Positions 59,368-64,000 of a DNA stretch of 64,000 nt are shown piece after piece; positions within the stretch are counted from its first letter, which is position 1, and each line of letters begins with the position of its first letter. The notes under the pieces are model-generated. The model worked only from the letters and a program-made list of their open reading frames with translations, searched no databases and had not been told where the DNA came from. The DNA comes from Planctomycetota bacterium. Its GTDB lineage: Bacteria > Planctomycetota > UBA8742 > UBA2392. The position numbers were made by a program, and so were the translations under genes. Location of the stretch: positions 1-64,000 of the forward strand of contig JAHBYA010000018.1 in assembly GCA_019636195.1 (NCBI GenBank), written 5' to 3'.

Positions 59368-61578
59368 CTATCCCGCCTCGGCGGCGTGGGCGGGCTGGGC
59401 GGCCTTCAGGTCTTCCAGCATTGCCAGCGCCGTATCGCGGGTGTAATTGTAGCTGCCCCAGCGCCCGGTTTTCTTGTTGATGTCTTCCAGGGTGGCATCC
59501 AGCAGGCGCTTGCACTCGCGATAGTCCTCAAGCGTCATGCTCAGCTCAAACAGGCGACGCACCTGGGCACGGGTCAGGGGGGTCTTTTCGTTGTCGGCCT
59601 TGCCCCAGTTGTTTTCCATGAAGATTTCAAAGTTGTCCCGGAAGTAACCGAAGGGATCCTTGATAGCGCCCAGTTCGGCCCGGTCGGCCAGCAGCGCAAA
59701 GCAATTCTGGCGCCATGAAAAAGCGGGGCGCACGTCACCCCCATAGCTGGCGGTCACGGTCAGGTTTTCGACCAGCCACGGGCGCAGCTCTTCAAAGTAG
59801 TGTTTTCGCACCAGAGTGCGCGCCAGGCTGTCGTCCCTCTGTTCATACTCAAGCCACCTCTTGACCAGCTCAAACAGGCGCGCGCGGTTGGCCTCAAACA
59901 GTTCAGGCTTGCGCTCAAGGGCGTTGCGGATGTGCATCTGCTCGGTCGTCAACACCAGGAACAGCCGGCGGTTGATCTCATGGATCTCTACGCCAAGCCG
60001 GAACTCAAAGTCAGGGTCGGTCTCAGCGGCGGATGTCAGAAGGGCGTAGTGGTTCTGCCATTTCTGGCTGTGCCAGTTCCACCAGTCGCGGCGCAGGCTG
60101 ACGTTGCTGGCGAAGTTGTGAAAGCCGCCGAGGTGCATTTCGCGTTCAATGATTGACCAGTCGGCGATGGTCAGGAAGCGCTGGCGGTAGCGCTCCAGCA
60201 GTGTCTTGGCGTCGTCATGGGACTTGCTGCGCGCTTCCCAGTACAGGCGCGAACAAAGCGCGGTCTCAAGCATTTCCAGGATCAGCGGCGTGGTGCTGGA
60301 ATCGCCGAACGCGATGCCGAGCTTCTCAATCGCCGAGTTGCTCTGGTCTTTCAGGCGTGCGGGGTCGTTGATGATCGCGCGCGCGAAGTCGATGGCGTCG
60401 GCCTGGTCGTGCAGCTTCTGCAGGCCCTCCGTCAAGCCGACGCCGCCCGAGGCGATCTGCACCAGTTCACGGCAGCGGGCGCTGTCGCCCTTGGCCATGG
60501 CGGCGCGCGCGTCAATGTAGGCCTGTGCGCGGTCCAGCAGCGCCTTCTGCTCGGCGCCGGGCGTGCGGTCTTTCACGGCACCCTTGAGCGTGCTGAGCGC
60601 TTGCGTCGGCAGGTCGCCGGCCAATTGTTCGCGGGCCAGGCGCGTGGCGGCATTCAGCTCATACTCGTCCACTTCCTTCAGCGCGTCTTTCAGCGCATCG
60701 CTGCTGCCGTGCTTTTCGATGTGCGTCAGGATCAGGTTGCGCGCGTCTTCGGGCTTGCCCGAAGACAGGTAGGCCCGGGCGCTTTCCACCACCTTGGCTT
60801 CCGGGTTCTCGGCTGTGCTGAACACCGCAAACCCGACCAGGATTGCGGCAGCCAGAATCAGCGCGGCGGCAATCACGGCGATCATCGTGCCGCGGCTGGA
60901 CTTGCCCTGGCTTTCGACCAGCGCTTCCAGCGTGTCCTGGTAGCGCACGAATTCTTTCTCAGCCAGGTTCGTCAGCTCCAGCACCCGGGTTTTCATCTTT
61001 TCTTTGTCGATCGTGGTGCCCTTGATGACCTTCTGGTAGCGCTCGTCGCCTTCGTCCATCGCCACCTTGTAGAGCTTGATTTCCTGGCTCTCGGCGCCCT
61101 TGGGCCGGAAGGTTTTCACAAACGAGGTCGGCACCTCGGACTTGTTCATGGCCAGAAACACTGCTTCGGTAAAGTAAATCTCGTCGGGGTTGGTGGCCTT
61201 TTCAATCTTGGCCGCGACGTTCACGGGGTCGCCGAACACGTCGTTGTCTGTCACCGTCACTTCGCCGCTGTTGATGCTGACCTTGATGTGAATCTGCTGC
61301 GCCTCGTCTTTGCCCTGGTTGTACTTGCGCAGCGTGTGCTGCATGAACAGCCCGCACTGCACGGCATTCGTGGGGCTTTCAAACGTGATCAAAAACGCGT
61401 CGCCGATGGTCTTGACGATCTTGCCCTCAAAGTGCGCCACGATCGGCATCAGCAGTTCGTTGTGCGTGTCAAGCCGCGCCATCAGGTCGTTGCGGCTGAT
61501 TGTTTCGGTGTGTTTGGTAAAGCCCGAGATGTCGGTGAACATCACGGTGAGGTTTTTTTGAAGACGTTTCGTGGACAT
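59368..61578 (-). CDS. Class III nucleotide cyclase with N-terminal cyclase domain and external helical part
   Basis: The 736-residue protein starts with a class III cyclase domain (about 8-175): metal-binding Asp16 in FTDISGFT and Asp60 in VKTIGDAF, substrate Lys56, then FGDPVNVAAKIE. A coiled linker and one span (about 233-258) follow, then a long periplasmic helical region with TPR-like repeats. The usual order has the sensor first, so this is inverted. It may make cAMP in response to envelope state. It is the first gene of the 49-61 kb cluster. Confidence 0.85.
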   Translation of the reverse strand: MSTKRLQKNLTVMFTDISGFTKHTETISRNDLMARLDTHNELLMPIVAHFEGKIVKTIGDAFLITFESPTNAVQCGLFMQHTLRKYNQGKDEAQQIHIKVSINSGEVTVTDNDVFGDPVNVAAKIEKATNPDEIYFTEAVFLAMNKSEVPTSFVKTFRPKGAESQEIKLYKVAMDEGDERYQKVIKGTTIDKEKMKTRVLELTNLAEKEFVRYQDTLEALVESQGKSSRGTMIAVIAAALILAAAILVGFAVFSTAENPEAKVVESARAYLSSGKPEDARNLILTHIEKHGSSDALKDALKEVDEYELNAATRLAREQLAGDLPTQALSTLKGAVKDRTPGAEQKALLDRAQAYIDARAAMAKGDSARCRELVQIASGGVGLTEGLQKLHDQADAIDFARAIINDPARLKDQSNSAIEKLGIAFGDSSTTPLILEMLETALCSRLYWEARSKSHDDAKTLLERYRQRFLTIADWSIIEREMHLGGFHNFASNVSLRRDWWNWHSQKWQNHYALLTSAAETDPDFEFRLGVEIHEINRRLFLVLTTEQMHIRNALERKPELFEANRARLFELVKRWLEYEQRDDSLARTLVRKHYFEELRPWLVENLTVTASYGGDVRPAFSWRQNCFALLADRAELGAIKDPFGYFRDNFEIFMENNWGKADNEKTPLTRAQVRRLFELSMTLEDYRECKRLLDATLEDINKKTGRWGSYNYTRDTALAMLEDLKAAQPAHAAEAG

Positions 61579-61589
61579 GGCAATTTCCG

Positions 61590-61631
61590 GGTTTCAGGCG
61601 CCGGTTTCAGGACTCGCCCTGAGACCTGAAA
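61590..61631. repeat. Direct and inverted repeat between the cyclase and DapA-family genes
   Basis: GGTTTCAGG occurs twice (61590-61598 and 61603-61611), and CCTGAAA, an inverted copy, lies at 61625-61631. The set sits in the 82-bp divergent gap. Confidence 0.5.
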
Positions 61632-61660
61632 GCTGTAACCTGCGAACTGGTGGCTGAACA

Positions 61661-62518
61661 ATGTACCTACCGCGCGGCGCATTTGCACCCGTTCCTACCC
61701 CGTTGACACGGGCCGACGAAATCGACCCCGACGCATTGCGCGCGCATTTGAAGTGGCTGGCCGATGAAGGGCTGGACGGCGCGCTGATCTTGGGCACAAA
61801 CGGCGAGTTTCCTTCATTTACATTGCCTGAGCGCAAAAGTGTGGCGTACGCGGCCTCGCTGGGCAAATCGGGCCTGCAACTGCTGCTGAACATCGGCGGG
61901 TGCGCCCTGCGCGAAGTGCTGGAGATGGCGGTTGTGGCCAAAGACTGCGGCTATCGCGCCGTGCTGTGCCCGCCGCCCTGGTACTTCAAGAATGCGCCGG
62001 TGGCTGGGCTGGCGGACTTCTTCCGGCGTATCCTGGAGTTCAGCAAACTGCCGGTGCTGCTGTACCACATTCCGCAACTGACGGGCGTGCCGGTCAGCGA
62101 CGAGTTGCTTGCCGCCATCGGCCCCCACGAAAACCTGGTCGGTATCAAGGACAGCACCGGCGACGAAGCCGAGATGCAACGCCTGCTGCCGCGCTTCAAA
62201 GACGGCGCATACCTGGTCGGCAACGACCGGCTGGTCGCCGCGTGCCATGCACAGGGCGGCCACGGCAGCATCAGCGCCTGCGCCAGCGTGATCCCGGATT
62301 TGGTCAAGAGCATCGAGCGCAAACCGGAGCAACAGGCCAAACTGAACAGCGTGCGCGGCCTGCTGGAAAAGTTCGGGCTGGGCGGAGCGGTGAAGGCGAT
62401 ACTGAAGAAGAAGGGTCTTGGCGACTATCACACCCGCCCGCCGTTGACCGGCCTGCCCGATGCGCAAGCCGAGCAGTTGTTTGCGATGCTGAACATGTTC
62501 GGCGCGATCCGATGGTAG
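61661..62518 (+). CDS. DapA/N-acetylneuraminate-lyase-family protein
   Basis: The 285-residue TIM-barrel protein has ILGTNGEF (for GTTGE), LLYHIPQLTG with the catalytic Tyr, and VGIKDSTGD with the Schiff-base Lys. This family includes dihydrodipicolinate synthase, N-acetylneuraminate lyase and sugar-acid aldolases. Asn in place of the second Thr of GTTGE suggests it is not a standard DapA. Substrate unknown. A terminator hairpin follows. Confidence 0.88.
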   Translation: MYLPRGAFAPVPTPLTRADEIDPDALRAHLKWLADEGLDGALILGTNGEFPSFTLPERKSVAYAASLGKSGLQLLLNIGGCALREVLEMAVVAKDCGYRAVLCPPPWYFKNAPVAGLADFFRRILEFSKLPVLLYHIPQLTGVPVSDELLAAIGPHENLVGIKDSTGDEAEMQRLLPRFKDGAYLVGNDRLVAACHAQGGHGSISACASVIPDLVKSIERKPEQQAKLNSVRGLLEKFGLGGAVKAILKKKGLGDYHTRPPLTGLPDAQAEQLFAMLNMFGAIRW

Positions 62519-62523
62519 GGCAA

Positions 62524-62543
62524 TGGCCGCGAACAGGCGGCCA
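62524..62543 (+). terminator. Terminator hairpin after the DapA-family gene
   Basis: A perfect 7-bp stem (62524-62530 with 62537-62543) with a six-base loop starts six bases past the stop. The U-tract is weak. Confidence 0.6.
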
Positions 62544-62550
62544 ATTCTCG

Positions 62551-62580
62551 TTGTTGATTGCGCCGGTCCTGGGCTAGAAT
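62551..62580 (+). promoter_or_regulatory. Possible promoter of the MORN-like repeat gene
   Basis: TTGTTG (62551-62556) and TAGAAT (62575-62580) are 18 bp apart; the gene starts 26 bp downstream with a GGGAG ribosome site. Confidence 0.4.
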
Positions 62581-62605
62581 CGGCAACCCCCATCGGGAGT
62601 GAGTG

Positions 62606-64000
62606 ATGCCGACACGCGTTGCGTTGTGCGTGCTGCTGTGTGCGCTGGCCTGCGGGACTGCCTTCGCGCAGAAGGTCAAGGTCGAGTGGCGCGAAACCAA
62701 GTACGAAACCGGCGAGCTGCGCGAGCGCTACTCGGTGCAGGTTGCAGCCAACGGCAACGAGACGCGCTGGGGCGAGTACAAAGAGTACTTCCGCAGCGGG
62801 AAGCTGCGCACAACCGGCGAATTCAAAGACGGCAAGCGCGACGGCACATGGACCTTCCTGCATGAAAATGGCCAGCGCCGACAGCTTGGCGTGTACGTCG
62901 CCGGCACCCAGCAAGGCGAGTGGACCACCTGGCACGCCAGCGGCAAGAAAGAGAGCCAGGGCAAGTTCAAAGACGGCAAACGCGACGGCAAGTGGGAGTG
63001 GTGGTACGGCAGCGGCCGCAAATCCGCCGAGCTTTACTACAAAGAAGGCGCGCGCGAAGGCCGCTACGTGACTTGGGCCGACAACGGCACCCGCACCCTG
63101 CAAGGCCAGTTCAAGGGCGACAAAGAAGACGGCAAGTGGGAGCGCTGGCACGTCAACGCCCAGCTTGCCGAGTCAGGCCGCTACACCCTTGGCGCAAAGA
63201 CCGGCCGCTGGGACAGCTGGTACGAGGACGGCAAGGTGCAGGAGCAAATCGAGTACAAAGGGGCCGGCCGCGCCGGCATGTGGAAGCGCTGGCACCGCAC
63301 CGGCAACCTTGAGTTTGAAGGCGAGTGCCTGGACGGGCTGCACCACGGCAACTGGGCCAACTACTACGCAGACGGTGTCAAAGAATCCGCGGGCCGCTAC
63401 GAAAGCGGCAACCGCACCGGCACCTGGACATGGTGGCACGAAAACACAGCCAGGAAACAAGAAGGCGCCTACGAGAAAGAGGGCGGCCGCCGCACCGGCC
63501 GCTGGACCAGCTGGTACGACAACACTGCCAAAGCCACGGAGGGCAGCTACGAAGGCGGCGAGCGCAACGGCGCCTGGACGGTGTGGCACACCGGCGGCGA
63601 AAAGCAGGTCGATTGCATCTACAAGTCCGGTGAACTTTCCGGGCAATGGACGCGCTATCACGCAAACGGCAAGAAGGCCGCGGAAGGTCAGTACGCGGAA
63701 GGCATGCGCAACGGGCGTTGGACGTTGTGGCACGACAACGGCGAAAAGGCCGCCGAAGGCGAGTACATGGCCGACGACCGTGAGGGCCTGTGGCAGACCT
63801 GGCACCGCAACGGAAGCCTGGACAGCCACGGCAACTACAACCAGGGCAAGCAGGCCGGCAAGTGGCAACACTGGTGGGACAACGGCCACAAGCGCCTGAC
63901 GTGCGCCTTCGACAGCGAGGGGCGCCGCAGCGGCAACTGGACGTGGTTCACGCGCGAGGGCAAGAAGCTGGCGGACGGTGCGTTCAAGGACGACTGGCTG
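62606..64000 (+). CDS. Exported MORN-like repeat protein, cut by the window end
   Basis: The open frame from ATG 62606 runs without a stop to the last base, giving 465 residues so far. A signal peptide (1-22, ending AFAQ) is followed by some 18 repeats of about 22-24 residues with a core like G-x-W-x-x-W-H-x-N-G-x-K-x-x-E-G-x-Y. This is the MORN-like/YwqK pattern, a beta-hairpin array. It is likely a periplasmic or surface binding protein. The C-terminus is unknown. Confidence 0.82.
   Translation, partial: MPTRVALCVLLCALACGTAFAQKVKVEWRETKYETGELRERYSVQVAANGNETRWGEYKEYFRSGKLRTTGEFKDGKRDGTWTFLHENGQRRQLGVYVAGTQQGEWTTWHASGKKESQGKFKDGKRDGKWEWWYGSGRKSAELYYKEGAREGRYVTWADNGTRTLQGQFKGDKEDGKWERWHVNAQLAESGRYTLGAKTGRWDSWYEDGKVQEQIEYKGAGRAGMWKRWHRTGNLEFEGECLDGLHHGNWANYYADGVKESAGRYESGNRTGTWTWWHENTARKQEGAYEKEGGRRTGRWTSWYDNTAKATEGSYEGGERNGAWTVWHTGGEKQVDCIYKSGELSGQWTRYHANGKKAAEGQYAEGMRNGRWTLWHDNGEKAAEGEYMADDREGLWQTWHRNGSLDSHGNYNQGKQAGKWQHWWDNGHKRLTCAFDSEGRRSGNWTWFTREGKKLADGAFKDDWL

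Noticed and set aside
1..64000. tRNA, rRNA, CRISPR arrays, insertion sequences and origins.
   Set aside because: None was recognised on reading both strands; no transposase, tRNA T-loop set or spaced direct-repeat array was seen.

Overview
The window is GC-rich, densely coded bacterial chromosome from a Gram-negative-type cell: it carries LptB, several lipoproteins, a prepilin-type pseudopilin and a periplasmic adaptor. A UDPGP type 1 pyrophosphorylase, PDZ/toroid proteins, a PA14 protein and FHA-containing assembly genes would suit a Planctomycetota-like (PVC) lineage, but there is no rRNA here and that placement is an inference. TGA is an ordinary stop for many genes in the window, so the code is standard.

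The most unusual content is two exported proteins whose reading frames are broken only by TGA, at positions where selenocysteine makes sense. (1) 11517-12272 (+) is a lipoprotein with a heavy-metal-associated (HMA) domain followed by a thioredoxin domain. The HMA CxxC is read U-A-G-U and the thioredoxin CxxC is read U-A-P-C, giving three Sec residues. (2) 22340-22750 (-) is a signal-peptide protein with an HMA-like fold. It carries U-E-F-U directly after the predicted signal-peptidase site and starts at an ATG with a near-perfect Shine-Dalgarno. Hairpins that could be bacterial SECIS elements follow each UGA or UGA pair, with 21-32 nt to the apical loop. Two of the hairpins have the same loop, CGUGA.

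Layout. 0-5 kb: YifB/ComM ATPase, a lipoprotein, a MacB-like ABC exporter pair and a dienelactone-hydrolase-like protein without its nucleophile. 5-12 kb: an orphan beta-class DNA methyltransferase, a Pro-rich single-span protein with four FSPPPP motifs, a UDP-sugar pyrophosphorylase, a membrane protein and a NIF3 protein. 11.5-16.8 kb: the triple-Sec gene, an MFS transporter, and a molybdate unit (modE-modABC plus a 68-aa membrane protein) with a ModE box. 16.8-25.7 kb: SpoIIM and RDD membrane proteins, a coupled sulfotransferase/AAC(3) pair, a zinc-ribbon protein, the second selenoprotein, a TPR-C39 peptidase and a cpYpsA protein. 25.7-32.9 kb: a one-chain TssB-TssC sheath-like protein with two large secreted proteins. 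32.9-34.9 kb: a translationally coupled arsenic operon (arsR-arsI-aqpS-arsC) with a palindromic operator. 35-42 kb: transketolase N-half, argB, UbiA-type prenyltransferase, ATP-grasp-like enzyme, secreted and basic proteins, ferredoxin. 42-49.3 kb: a protein with four PDZ domains inside a toroid fold, a HlyD-like adaptor, a toroid lipoprotein, LptB and an RNase HII-like protein. 49.3-61.6 kb (all minus): cyclase, double-FHA protein, PilM-PilN fusion, PilO-like protein, small membrane protein, TPR protein and pseudopilin, which looks like one secretion or pilus assembly operon. 61.6-64 kb: a DapA-family lyase/aldolase and a MORN-like repeat protein cut by the window end.

Functional threads. 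The two selenoproteins, the ars operon and the molybdate unit all point to metal, metalloid and thiol chemistry at the cell envelope. The FHA protein and the FSPPPP protein could be linked by Thr phosphorylation, which is a hypothesis.
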